Source of the DNA: Semisulcospira habei | Lineage: Eukaryota > Mollusca > Gastropoda > Semisulcospiridae | Direction: 5' to 3' | Length of the DNA stretch: 64,000 nt | NCBI GenBank assembly: GCA_036245525.1 | Contig: BTPG01000005.1 | Span: 124,922,264 to 124,986,263 of the forward strand | Shown: positions 37,092-47,382 of the stretch, piece after piece | Layout: the number at the start of each line of letters is the position of its first letter | Numbering within the stretch: position 1 is the stretch's first letter | Program-made: the position numbers and the translations under genes | The notes under the pieces: model-generated | What the model was told of the DNA's origin: nothing | Database searches by the model: none | The model's input: the letters and a program-made list of their open reading frames with translations, nothing else

Positions 37092-37365
37092 TAATAATAA
37101 TAATGATAATAATAATAACAATAATAATAATAACAATAATAATAATAATAATTACGGTATTTATAATGTGCTTATCTTATAATAATTATAACTCTAAGCG
37201 AGCATTCACAACTCGCGCACGCTTTAGACAACGACTCACGTACCACAAATAGTGAAATACATTACCACAGTCAGCTTGGGGTGGGGAGTGTGGTGATATA
37301 GTGCTAGAACTGTTGAAAGAGGTGAGTTTTGAGGGCGGACTGGAAGGAGGAGAGAGAGTGTTTCT
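37048..37365 (-). mobile_element. CR1/L2-type LINE 3' end with (AAT)n tail
   Basis: The trinucleotide array at 37048-37152 is the tail. On the minus strand the segment before it encodes a protein end resembling LQSALKTHLFQQF, a common C-terminus of CR1/L2-type RTs, followed by TTATAAATACCGT before the tail. Its upstream part is cut off where the + strand LINE begins at about 37366. Confidence 0.6.
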
Positions 37366-39130
37366 GACGATCAACCACACTAGCTCCGGCAAGGCTGCAG
37401 GCATGGACGGCATCCCCGCAGAGCTCTTCAAAGCAGCTGGACCGGAGACCCTTGACGCCTTCCTCAACATTCTGACATGCATCTGGGCAGAGGAGAACAT
37501 GCCACAGGAATTTAGAGATGCTACAATCGTCTCCCTGTTCAAGAACAAGGGCAGCAAAGCAGACTGTGCCAATTACCGAGGGATCTCACTCTTGTCCACT
37601 GCTGGCAAGATCCTCGCGAGAGTCATCTTTCAACCGCCTGATCAGCTCTGTATCTGAGGAAGCACTCCCAGAGGCTCAGTGTGGCTTCACACCCGGCCGC
37701 AGCACAGTCGACATGGTCTTCTCCGTGAGACAGGTCCAAGAGAAATGCATTGAGCAACATATGGACCTCTACGCTGTCTTCATAGATCTGACCAAAGCAT
37801 TTGACACAGTGAACATAGAAGCGCTTTGGGTCATCCTCGCAAAGCTCGGCTGCCCCAGGAAGTTCACCAACATTATCCGCCTCCATGATGGAATGGTAGG
37901 AGTTGTCCAGTCAAACAGCGACACATCCGAACCCTTCGACATTTCCAACGGTGTGAAACAAGGTTGTGTTCTTGCCCCTGTGATGTTCAACCTGTTCTTC
38001 ACGTGTGTCCTGACCCATGCAGTACGTGACCTTAAGAAGGGAGTGTACCTGAAGTACAGTCTAGACGGCTCTCTCTTCGACCTCCGTCGACTGAACGCCA
38101 GGACCAAGACCATCGAGAGACTGATCCTTCAGGCGCTGTTTGCCGATGACTGTGCGCTGATGGCGCACACGGAGTCTGACCTCCAGACCATCGTCAACAG
38201 GTTCTCGGAAGCCTCTCGACTGTTTGGCCTCACCATCAGTCACAGCAAGACCGAGGTCCTGCACCAACCAGCCCCAGGCACAGGAGCCCCCCCCCCCCCC
38301 CCACCCAAAGTGTATATCGAAGGCACCGAGCTGAAGACTGTCGACCAGTTCAGATACCTTGGGAGCATCATCTCTTATGACGGTACTATCGACAAGGAAA
38401 TCGCAGCTCGCATCAGCAAAGCCAGCCAAGCCCTGGGTCGCCTGCGCACTCGTGTGTTGAATAACAACAACGTCAAGCTCTCCACCAAGATCAAAGTCTA
38501 CAAGGCAATAGTCCTCCCCAGCCTCCTCTACGGTTGTGAGTCATGGACGCTGTACAGAAAGCACTTCAAGCAGCTTGAACGTTTCCACATGAAATCCCTG
38601 CGCTCACTCATGGGCATCAAATGGCAAGACAAGGTGACAAACTTGGAAGTCCTGGACAATGCTGGCTTAGTGAGTGTTGAAGCCTTGATTTTAAAGACAC
38701 AACTCCGCTGGACAGGTCATGTCATACGCATGGATGATTCTCGCATGCCACGCCAACTCCTGTATGGTGCACTCTCAAAAGGCCACAGGAAGCAAGGACG
38801 TCCAAAGAAACGCTTCAAAGACTGCATAAAAGACAGCCTCAAGTACTGCGTCTTCCCGGTAAAAGAACTTGAAGCACAAGCACAAGACAGATCCGGCTGG
38901 CGTGCCGCCACCAAGAAAGCCTGCACACTCTGTGAACACAATCGGCGCGAACGGATCACCAGTGCCAGAGCTCGCAGAAAGACAGCGTCGACTCTCCCCA
39001 CAGCTACGTTCCAGTGCCCCCATTGCCCTCGCAGGTGTGGCTCCAGGATTGGCTTGGCACCCACAAATAGAAGTCATGCACAATGACGACATCATCGGTT
39101 TCGATGGTCTACCCATTATGGTGGGTAGTT
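37366..39130 (+). mobile_element. 5'-truncated LINE with zinc-finger-like C-terminus
   Basis: Starts inside the RT domain at about 37366, directly joined to the minus-strand LINE tail, and runs to a 3' region near 39061-39130 (AATGACGACATCATCGG). Same broad family as the inverted copy at 25811-27536. The target duplication and tail were not resolved. Confidence 0.75.
37369..39086 (+). pseudogene. LINE reverse transcriptase (one frameshift)
   Basis: SSGKAAGMDGIPAELFKAAG opens the fragment. Then NYRGISLLSTAGKILARVIF, QCGFTPGRSTVDMVFSVRQ, FIDLTKAFDTVN, GVKQGCVLAPVMFNLFF, FADDCALMAH, FRYLGSIISYDGTID, LLYGCESWTLYRK, LRWTGHVIRMDD and a terminal CPHCPRRCGSRIG cluster. A frameshift near 37,640 separates the first about 90 residues from the rest. 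A poly-C run at 38287-38302 encodes a proline stretch absent from the relative at 26556. No endonuclease. Inactive fragment. Confidence 0.88.
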
Positions 39131-39538
39131 AGCCCACTGAGCACCGTTAGGGAGAGGTTGGTACTGCCACAGTGCTGCGGGCGGATACATCACTTGTTGT
39201 GGCTGTTGCCAGTCGTAAACAACAGATGTATCGTGAAAACCCTGTGCCTGAGGTGGCGATAGCTGCACTTGATCTTGTTGTTCCTGGAGCTGCTGGAGGT
39301 CTTTTTGCTGCTGTTCAAGCTATTGCTGTCGTGGTAGCAGTTTCAGCTCCTTTTGTTCAGTGTTGACGGTGCCGCTCATCGCTATGCTGGTGTCGATGAC
39401 GGCTGTTGTTGATGTGGCTGGTGCTGATGATTCTGTGTTTGAGCACCGGGTGAGACTAGTAACACACGCCCCGCAGCAACGTCCGAGTACAGTTGCTTGG
39501 CAGTAGTTTCGTCAGCGGATTTGGCGTCCCGTTGAGTG
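39131..39538. other. Interval with repeat-rich Q/A/T codons
   Basis: A minus-strand frame at 39382-39627 encodes a QHQPHQQQPSS-type stretch and overlaps the end of the SGNH-like frame. It could be its frameshifted continuation, but this is weak. Confidence 0.3.
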
Positions 39539-40000
39539 TCATTTTGTCCAGTGCCCGTCCTCCCCGCCGTACTTAATGTTTCCGGCCAGCCTGCGGGTAC
39601 CCACGTGGGACGGGTGAATGGGATCAAGCCTGCCGTTGATGTAGGTACGGTATAGTGCTTTGCGGGGCAGACCTTTTGAAGTGTGAAACAGGCCAGTATT
39701 GTCTATAAACGTGACGGCCAGTTTCTTAGCCACGTGGCACAGGATGGCTTTGGATGGGAAGATTCGTTGGTTCAGGCGCGAGTTTCTTCCCTGTCCAGCA
39801 GGCAACACGGATGAAGCTTGGATCTGAGCCTTAGGGAAGGCACGTTTACAGGAGCTGACGAGCATTTCCCATTGCTGACTGGTGATCTCGCGCTGCTTGC
39901 AGTCGTTCACCCCCACGTGGAAGGTGACCAGTAAGACGCGGAGTGAGTGCAGCTGCTTCGTGCACCAGTCAGTCAGGTGGGAGGTTTGAAGCCCCGACAC
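39539..40000 (-). pseudogene. Partial SGNH-hydrolase-like ORF (possible LINE ORF1)
   Basis: The minus-strand frame contains VTFHVGVNDC (block III-like GxND) and DPIHPSHVGTRRLAGNIK (block V-like DxxH), spaced as in SGNH esterase-like domains. The N-terminal block with the catalytic serine is absent: the frame is cut near 40,000-40,042 by a GA microsatellite. SGNH/esterase domains occur in ORF1 of some CR1-type LINEs and in uncharacterised invertebrate genes. No neighbouring exon structure is visible, so I favour a TE remnant. No function can be assigned to this copy. Confidence 0.45.
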
Positions 40001-40036
40001 CGAAATGACTTGAACTCTCGCCTTGGTACATTGTCA

Positions 40037-40212
<176 letters not shown>

Positions 40213-40461
40213 GGTGATGATGATCGTGATGATGCTCATGATCATGATCTACCGACATCTAAAGGGTTAACTATTTTTAGTTCCCATTTTGGATTTTTTC
40301 CCCACTTTGCCACTTTGTCTCAATGGGGCTTGTGTACGAGATATACATTTTAGTCAAATCCTCTCTTTTGCCTGCGCTGCATGTAGGTCTAATTAGTATG
40401 GGATGGCCTGTTTCGCTAATAGACGATAAGTTAGATATTTGCAGGTAATGCACTTTTTATG

Positions 40462-40567
40462 TATACTGACGAGCAATAGAAATGCGACAATTCTGGAATC
40501 ATTGGAAACACTACGAAGTGTTTCCGGTGATTCCAAAAATTTCGCATTTCTTTTGCTCGTCAGTATA
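40462..40567. mobile_element. Tc1/mariner-like MITE (106 bp)
   Basis: TATACTGACGAGCAATAGAA at the left edge mirrored by TTTTGCTCGTCAGTATA at the right. Almost the whole element is palindromic (GGAATCATTGGAAACACT against AGTGTTTCCGGTGATTCC). Ends read TA-TACTGACG...CGTCAGTA-TA, compatible with a TA target duplication. No transposase. Distinct from the TTAA families. Confidence 0.75.
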
Positions 40568-40689
40568 TTATTTCCCCGTACATATTACGTAATTGCAATG
40601 ATTCTTTAAATACTTTTTGTGTGCACTGTACGTCAGCATGAAGGCGCAACGTCTCCAGCAGTGTTTCATTTTTTAATTTCAAAGTTCAG

Positions 40690-40762
40690 TCTTTTTTTTT
40701 CACATGTTGCTAGTGTCGGGACGTTGAGCAGTATCCCTGTAACCAACCAACCAACCAACTCT
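40690..40762 (+). mobile_element. Short LINE/SINE 3' tail
   Basis: GTGTCGGGACGTTGAGCAGT followed by (AACC)n. The same GTCGGGACGTTAAGCA module ends the element at 49061-49452. A 5'-truncated fragment; its left edge is uncertain. Confidence 0.5.
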
Positions 40763-40971
40763 CTCCCCCTCTACCTCCGTGCAGTTTGTCTTTCGAAGGG
40801 TACAAAATTCCTCCCGGTTCACACGTTTAATTTATCCATGCCGGTACACGTCACCCGCCTAAGTACGTCTGGGTATTATGCTAATTTCTATCCAATCGCC
40901 CACTCAAAACCCGACGCGTCCCTCCGTCTGAGGTTGCAGAACTGCAAGGAAAACGAATCCAGTGTCTACCA

Positions 40972-41039
40972 GCAAGAGGCATAGATTCTTATGAGCCCCT
41001 GCATCCGCAGGGGAGCATGAGAATCTATGCCTCTTGCAG
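40972..41039. mobile_element. H2 hairpin element
   Basis: GCAAGAGGCATAGATTCTTA against ATGAGAATCTATGCCTCTTGC around CCCCTGCATCCGCAGGGG. Confidence 0.78.
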
Positions 41040-41746
41040 ATGGAAGAATTGCTGGGGGGTTACACACCCTAACCTGAGTCATAGACACCGGACCCTATTC
41101 ACTGCGTCAAGATGTGCGAGACCACGACAATGCGCCACTCGCATCGAGTACCCAGTATGATTATGCAAAGGCACAGAGTTAGCGTTGCAATTTCTTTGGC
41201 AAAGTCTATATTTATAACTGCATAGAAGTCAGGCGAATAATAGGACCGTAGACCGTAGTTAATGACAATAACGCTTGTTGTTTCTAGAGACAACCTGATG
41301 AAAAAAGACTGCTTTGGCATATTCACCCGTTCTTTTCAAGTACATTTCTCACTTTAAACACACCTTAAAACGATCTAAAACAAACAAACAAACAAAAAAC
41401 AAACAAACAAACAAACAACATCAACAACAAACAACCCGATATAGAACTTTCTGTTCCATCAGTGATAGGCTTTAAAATTCGCCGGTGCAACGGGCTGGAG
41501 ATGTTGTCTTGTTTCAGCTAAGAATTTTCTATCCTTCTTTTCACAATCCATGTGGCTCGGCACACGTAACAGAGATTCATTGCTCCTTGTGCGTGACGCC
41601 ATAAGAACTCTCCTGCATACACAGGAAAATAAGAGCAGAAAAGTCTTTCATATTACATCAAAACTTCATAATTTTAAGTCAGCCCTTTTGTCCAGCATTA
41701 TTGAAAGACGCATTAAAAACATGTATTAAAGAGATATTGCGAACTA
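41040..41746. other. Non-coding interval
   Basis: Only a CAAA-rich stretch at about 41377-41420 stands out. Confidence 0.4.
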
Positions 41747-42559
41747 TTAACCCTTTGCCTGTCGGTACCATAGGGGCCTGACGAGTGGTGCTTTGACTAA
41801 ATGCAAATCCGCTGCGCCACCGCGTGCGCGCGGCCTGTGACCGTCAAATAGCTCGTCAAAATACAAGGGAGGAAACGAAAGGCACGCAAAGCGGCAAAAC
41901 ACTGTGATTCCAGAGCAGTTTTCAACCCTCAAAGCAACCATCCGTCTAAAACCTCGAACTGAACAAACTCGGTAGATATTTTACCACAAATCTATATCAA
42001 CCATGTCCTCCGATCAAAACTGATAGTTTAGTATCAACGCTGTTTGCACCGTCGATTTGTTGGGTTTTAGATGTGGCCGGAAATACGCCTCATGCTCATT
42101 TTTCATTGGTTTATGTAAATTAGCATATGCAATGAAATTAAAACAAGAGTGCATCTTACCGTCGACATGAACTTGTGACCTGCACGCAGCACTGAATCGC
42201 TTTCGGGTACGTATTTCCCCCAGCCCCGAAAAAGCTCTACTTTAATTGAGTCTGGTTTAAACACTGCTCATTTGTCAATATCTTTCCGAGTTATTCGCTT
42301 CGACTTTAGGGTAAACACGGCAGAAAACAATGGATGCACAGCAGTGCATAGTGGCCTCTTAGTTCACAGCACTATACTAGAGGGTTTAACGTTTAACTCT
42401 AGATCTTGAGAAAGAGGTCCTACTTGAGCTATTTACTCGGTGTCTGCGCGCACGCGGTGGCGCAGCGAATTTGCATTTATTCAAAGCACAACTCGTCAGG
42501 CTCCTATGGTCGGTAGCGGGTTTAGCGACTAAATCCGCTACCAACAGCCAAAGGGTTAA
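41747..42559. mobile_element. TTAA-bounded TIR element (about 813 bp)
   Basis: Left end TTAACCCTTTGCCTGTCGGT; right end GGTCGGTAGCGG ... AACAGCCAAAGGGTTAA. Beyond the ends the inverted repeats continue for about 90-100 bp (left CTGACGAGTGGTGCTTTGA and CGCTGCGCCACCGCGTGCGC, mirrored near 42440-42500). The right arm carries an extra GCGGGTTTAGCGACTAAATC-type short palindrome. The interior of roughly 600 bp has no transposase frame. TTAA edges with CCC/GGG ends suggest a piggyBac-like non-autonomous element. It shares its right TTAA with a neighbouring TTAATCCTTTGCGGCC end. Confidence 0.75.
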
Positions 42560-42659
42560 TCCTTTGCGGCCTGAAGCAGGTCGCTGTGAAGAGCCCCTTC
42601 CGAGTGAAAATACGCCTGCTAAGTACCTGGGGTCATTTCTAGGCGTGAGTTTAGTCCTG

Positions 42660-42720
42660 CGCCAGCCATTAAGCAAGGTGCTCCGCTATAGCGGAGCACC
42701 TTGCTTAGTGGCTGGCGCTC
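42660..42720. repeat. H10 palindrome
   Basis: GCGCCAGCCATTAAGCAAGG, then TGCTCCGCTATAGCGGAGCA at the centre, then CCTTGCTTAGTGGCTGGCGC: a near-perfect palindrome, with outer GCGTGAGT/ACTCATG weakly matching. Possibly the core of an element starting at TTAA 42556. Confidence 0.7.
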
Positions 42721-42884
42721 ACTCATGAAAATGGCCTCTGTTCTAGAATTAGTAGACATCCTGCTTAAATTACTCCGATATCACGTTTCTTTCATCGAAT
42801 ATTAATTGTTTTTTTCAGTCGAGGAAATCCCGAATGTTTCTTGAGCCGAATGTCACGTTCCTCGATCAGCATCACCACCTCGAC

Positions 42885-42975
42885 AACGTACAAAATAACA
42901 TTTCCAACAAAGAGAGAAACACGCTTAGAAAGGACAAAATACAACACAAATTATTAAATTTTCGTGTTGTAATCC
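42885..42975 (-). repeat. Copy of the CTAAGCGTGTTTC repeat
   Basis: Minus-strand sequence AATTTAATAATTTGTGTTG followed by CTTTCTAAGCGTGTTTCTC matches the insert at 21402-21559 and the right-hand half of 8134-8212. Confidence 0.5.
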
Positions 42976-43075
42976 CTTACTTACCACTGGTCGTATATTT
43001 TAGTTATGAAATATTTGTTCATTCAACGACCAAAAGCCAAAACCGTCCAAGGAACATGGACACAGACTGGTGCAA

Positions 43076-43115
43076 GCAAGAGGCGCAGATCCTCAGGAGG
43101 ATCTATGTCTCTTGC
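43076..43115. mobile_element. H2 hairpin element with deleted loop
   Basis: GCAAGAGGCGCAGATCCTC followed at once by AGGAGGATCTATGTCTCTTGC: the GAGCCCC-rich inner stem is missing, leaving two outer arms back to back. Confidence 0.7.
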
Positions 43116-43282
43116 ATTTGGATTTCGTTCGTTTTTTCTCTCTGCAGTGAAGGGGGAAATTTTAATCAGTTGTGTTGTACTAGTCATTATATTTTCCAAG
43201 TCGCTTTGTTACTTTGTAGAAAATTTCTTTTACATTTTACACACTTGGCAGTCATCTTTGTTGGTGTGGAGAACGTATGAAG

Positions 43283-44905
43283 CGATGCTATGCTATGCTA
43301 TTTTAAAAAGGATCAGGACTTCAAGCTATCGCTGATTTCGTCCAGGGGGGGTGGGGCGGGGGGTGGGGGGGGGGGGGAGGGGGTCTATTTTGACTGTCTG
43401 TCGCTGATGTACGCGCATCACTTTGTTTCCTCCTTCATCATGGCTGTCCGCGCCGTAGGCGGTTGGGTCGTTGGGGAGAGCCCGTGTTCCCGTGGGTGCC
43501 CGGGTCCCGGTCTTGCCTGGTCAGTGGTGTTGCCTTCCTTCTCTCTCCTTTGTTGGTCACAGTCCAAGGCCCGGTTCTTTTAAGCCCCGCCTGCCATTAC
43601 CCTCTTTGTTTGAGGGGGGTTGATTTTTACTAACCCCCCTATATGTGTTCGTGTTTTTCTCTGGAGGGGGGTGTTGTACCCTCCATTGCCCAGGGAGTGC
43701 ATGGACGAAGGATACTAAATCTCCCTGGGAGCCCTATTTATTTTGATGGGTGGCGACCGTACGCAGGCGAGCGGGGAGTCACGCGGTGTCGGAGTGCCGA
43801 CTAGGGTACCTCGGCCCCCCCTGGGTTGGCTAACCCCCCTATCCCGCAGAGTGGACCTTCCAGGAGTGTCCTCCTCTACGTCCCAATACGGGGAAGGCGG
43901 ACCGCGGAGCTGGCGGATAACCCCCGGGCGCGTCCCACCAAGAGTTTCGGTGGGGGGGGGGGGGGCCTCAGGCACCCACGTCGGCCCCGGGGACCTCCTC
44001 CCCGCTAGGAGGGGGGTGATTGCTCAATAGGCCTCCTGGTAGAGACCTATGGGGCATTCCCTCGAACTCCTGGGAGGGCTATCTTAACATACCGGGAGAC
44101 GGAAAAATAAAGGAAAGGAAAGTGAAAAGACAAAAAACTAACAAAAAAAAAAAAAAAGGAAAAAAAAAAAGGGATGATGTGATTGGCTTGTTCCTGGGCA
44201 CCCTCCCCCCCCCCCCCCCCACGCCCGAGCGGGTCCACCAGCCCCGGCGGTGGCCTCCGCCGGGCCGGGGAGTCCGCCCGTGGCGGGGGGGGGGGGGGCA
44301 GAGGGGGCGGTCCGGGGCCGGGTGATTGGTGGTGATGAGGATGATGATGTTTCTTTTATTAACCGTGGGGAGATGGGGCGGGTGTGGGACCATGAGATGA
44401 GGTGGGATGGTGATGAGGGTGACCTGTGTTTGCTGTTCGGCACTGACGGGCCCACGGCAACACTTCGCGAGTGGATAGTGTGAGGATAAGTGGGGAGGCG
44501 CCGGTGGGGGACGGGGTCCGCCACCGCGTGACTCTAGGAGGGTGTTATCCTGCGCATAGGTCGTCGCCCATTATCTATGTTTATAAGGAGTGCATTGACG
44601 ATGGATGCTAAACCTCCTTTGGTTGGACCTAGTTTATTTAAGTGGTTGGCCCCTCTTCATCCAGGCTGGACTCCAGCCGCCGGGATTTACCCGCTCTCTG
44701 TTGGCTCCCCCCTGTGTTCCTTCCCGGGACCTGTCTGGTCGGCCCCGGGAGGCCCGGCGGAGGACTGGGGCCCCTCAAGGCGCCCCGCGGTTTCCGGGCA
44801 CGGCCCGCCTGAGTGGTGGCTGCCCACTGCCCGGCCACCGCAGAGCTCCTCGCGGTCTCGTTTCCGCCGGGTAGGGTTGAGAGAGGTGGGCACCGAGAGA
44901 AAAAG

Positions 44906-44947
<42 letters not shown>

Positions 44948-45695
44948 GGGTGGGTGGGGGTGTATGGATGAGGTGACTCTTTATTATCTGGGGGTGGGGG
45001 GGTGGGGGGTGGGGGCGGGTGCTCGGACCATGAGATGAGGATGAGAGGGTAGGAGATGATGGGTTCACCCTCTCCCCCCTCTCGCCGCCCCCCCCCCCCC
45101 CCCGGCCTTTATTGGGAGGGCGGCGGGGCGAGGAGGCGGGCGTCCCTGGAGTGGATAGATACCAGAGGCTATGGGGTGGGGTCGTGAGAGCAGGTACCGG
45201 GCAGTTCTGGGAGACCTGGCTTCGGGGGGGGGGGGGGGGGGCTTCCCACTGTCTAGGGTGCTATCTTTTTTGAGTGCCCCCGGTAGGGCAGTCCAGGCGG
45301 GGTGGTTGTGATGGGGGTGGGGAGGATGGGGGTGAGGTGGGGGTGGGGTAACATCTTTATTACCTTGGGGGCTCTAGGGGGGGGGAGGGGGGAGGGTGTT
45401 TGGGCCATGGTTGGTGAAGGGGGATGATTGGTGGTGGGGGGACCCCTTCAGTCACTCAATCTTGCACACTTCAGTCTTCCTTCTTTTATTTCCCTTGCAT
45501 ACGCTCAGTCTTACTTCCTCTTTCAAATCATTCAGGCACCCTTCATGCCCAACCGGGGGACTATCTATGTTTGAGCACTTCAGGCCCGGGGGTGCTCGGG
45601 CGACGACGAGACCTAGCCCCCGAACTCATCGCCATGATCGAGGATCATAAGCCTTCCGTGCTGTGGGAGGGGGGTTTGGTTCTTTCTATGATTGG
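43283..45695 (-). mobile_element. GC-rich 3' UTR of I-type LINE (repeat copy 2)
   Basis: On the minus strand this follows directly after the stop of the I-type LINE frame at 45696 and ends in a pentamer tail, TAGCATAGCATAGCAT, at about 43283-43298. It contains recurrent modules with AATAAAG (for example near 44353, 44982 and 45355 on the minus strand), long G/C runs and an A-run on plus at 44901-44943. The part 43318-44975 is paralogous to 18179-20173. I infer an unusually long, modular GC-rich 3' UTR; an alternative is an independent repeat adjacent to the LINE. Confidence 0.5.
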
Positions 45696-47363
45696 TTATA
45701 TGTACTTAACTAGGGGGTGCTCGTTGAGCAGGTGTATTGTGTGTTTGGTGGTGATGGACCATGTTGTTGCGTCGGGGTTTATGAGGCCTTCTAAAGTGAG
45801 GGGCGTGTTCAGTTTTTCTGCTATTGTGGCTCTGGTTTCTTCTATGTTTCGGCAGTCTAGTAGTACGTGCTCCGTAGTGAGTATGTCGCCGCATGTGCAC
45901 ACTATTTGGTTTGGGTGGACTAGGTATCTTTCGCCCCCCAATCGGACTCTTGTTAGCCGTGACTGGTCTTTCCTTTTGCCTTGAAAAAAGGTGGGTGTGT
46001 TGTTAAGTTCCCTCGTGAGTTTTTTTCGTCAACCTCTTTTGGTCTGGTGGAATTCTTTTATCCCTAGTTTTTGAAAGGCGGGTCGGAGTGCATTGGACCT
46101 CTCGTTCGCTGAAAGTGGTAGGTTGAAGAAGGTCGATTCTTGGTCGAGGCCTTTCTTCGCTACTCTGTCTGCACCTTCATTGCCTGGGATCCCCTCGTGG
46201 GAGGGGACCCACATGATTTTGATCGTTTTACCGTGATCTGCGAGTTCTGCTGCTTGTACTCTAATCAGGTATGTTAGGTCTTCTCTGAATGAGTCTAGGT
46301 TTTGGATCGCTTGGATTGCTGACAGCGAGTCCGTCACTATGAGTATGTGTTTGTTTTTCTGTAGGTCACTCTTTATTGCCTTATAGGCTCCTAGGATGGC
46401 CGTGAGTTCAGCTGTGAAGACCGCTGAGTGATCTGGTAGCTTTATGGCCCGGTCCGATTTGTTGGGGACGTGGATACCTAGTCCGGTTGCGTGGGTGGTT
46501 GGGTCATGTGACCCGTCTGTATAGATGAGTGCGTAGTTTTTGTATGTAGTGGTTTTTTTTAATGTCAAACTCCATTTTCATTTTGGGCCCATCTACTGTT
46601 TTCTGATACTTAGTTAGGTCCAGATCTACCTCTATTTGTGGGAGTCTCCATGGTGGCGCCTTTATTTGTATGTTCGGTGTTCTGCTTGGTAGTTTTAGGT
46701 TTACAGAGGCTTCGATTTCCTGGACTACAGTTTTTATTTGTGGTGTTTGGTTGCGTTTGCCTCTGGTTTTGTGGTCTGTGGTGAGTGTGTATTTGGCCGG
46801 GTGGTCTTCTGGCATACATATTGTTTTATAATATTGGTTAGCCGCTCTTTCCTTTATTATGAGCGTTATGGGTTTTTGCCCACTCTCTGCCAGTACAAGC
46901 AGGTTTGGGGTGTGTCTGGGGACCCCCAGGGCCACTTTCAAGGCGTCCGCTTGTACTGACATCAGCTTTTTGGTTTGACTTTTGTTTAGGTTGGTAAGTA
47001 GTGGGGCTGCGTAGAGTAGTCTGGACATTACGAAGGCGTGATATAGGTTTAGGAGTGATTTGGGGTCAGTGCCCCAGTCTGCTCCGCTGACCTTGCGCAT
47101 TAGGTTTTCCTGGCAGACTGGCATATTTGTTCAATATACGGTGTCAAATTGTTGTTTTTTGTGAATGTTACTCCTAGGAATTTGATGCTTTGGCCATATT
47201 CTATCTCTGTTTTACCAATTTGTAATTTGGGGATCGGGGCTTTCACTTGGTATTTTGGACTTTGGTTGGTCCTAAATATAATTGCTTGGCTTTTATTGGG
47301 GGAAATTTTGAGGCCTGCTCTTACTAGCCAATTTTCTATTCTTATTTGGTCTTGTTGGAATTC
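45696..47363 (-). pseudogene. I-type LINE RT end, RNase H and Cys-rich C-terminus
   Basis: Downstream half of the split LINE. The RT end has LKISPNKSQAIIF and IKFLGVTFTKNN. The following region has ALKVALGVPRHTPN. RNase H has YTDGSHDPTTHATG, VFTAELTAILGAYKAI, VTDSLSAIQAI and WVPSHEGIPGNEGADRVAKK, with the expected D, E, D and late D residues visible. The end contains CTCGDILTTEHVLLDC. Frameshifts near 47,110, 46,540 and 46,020-45,940 make it inactive. Confidence 0.85.
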
Positions 47364-47382
47364 CTGGAATCTACTTACTTAC

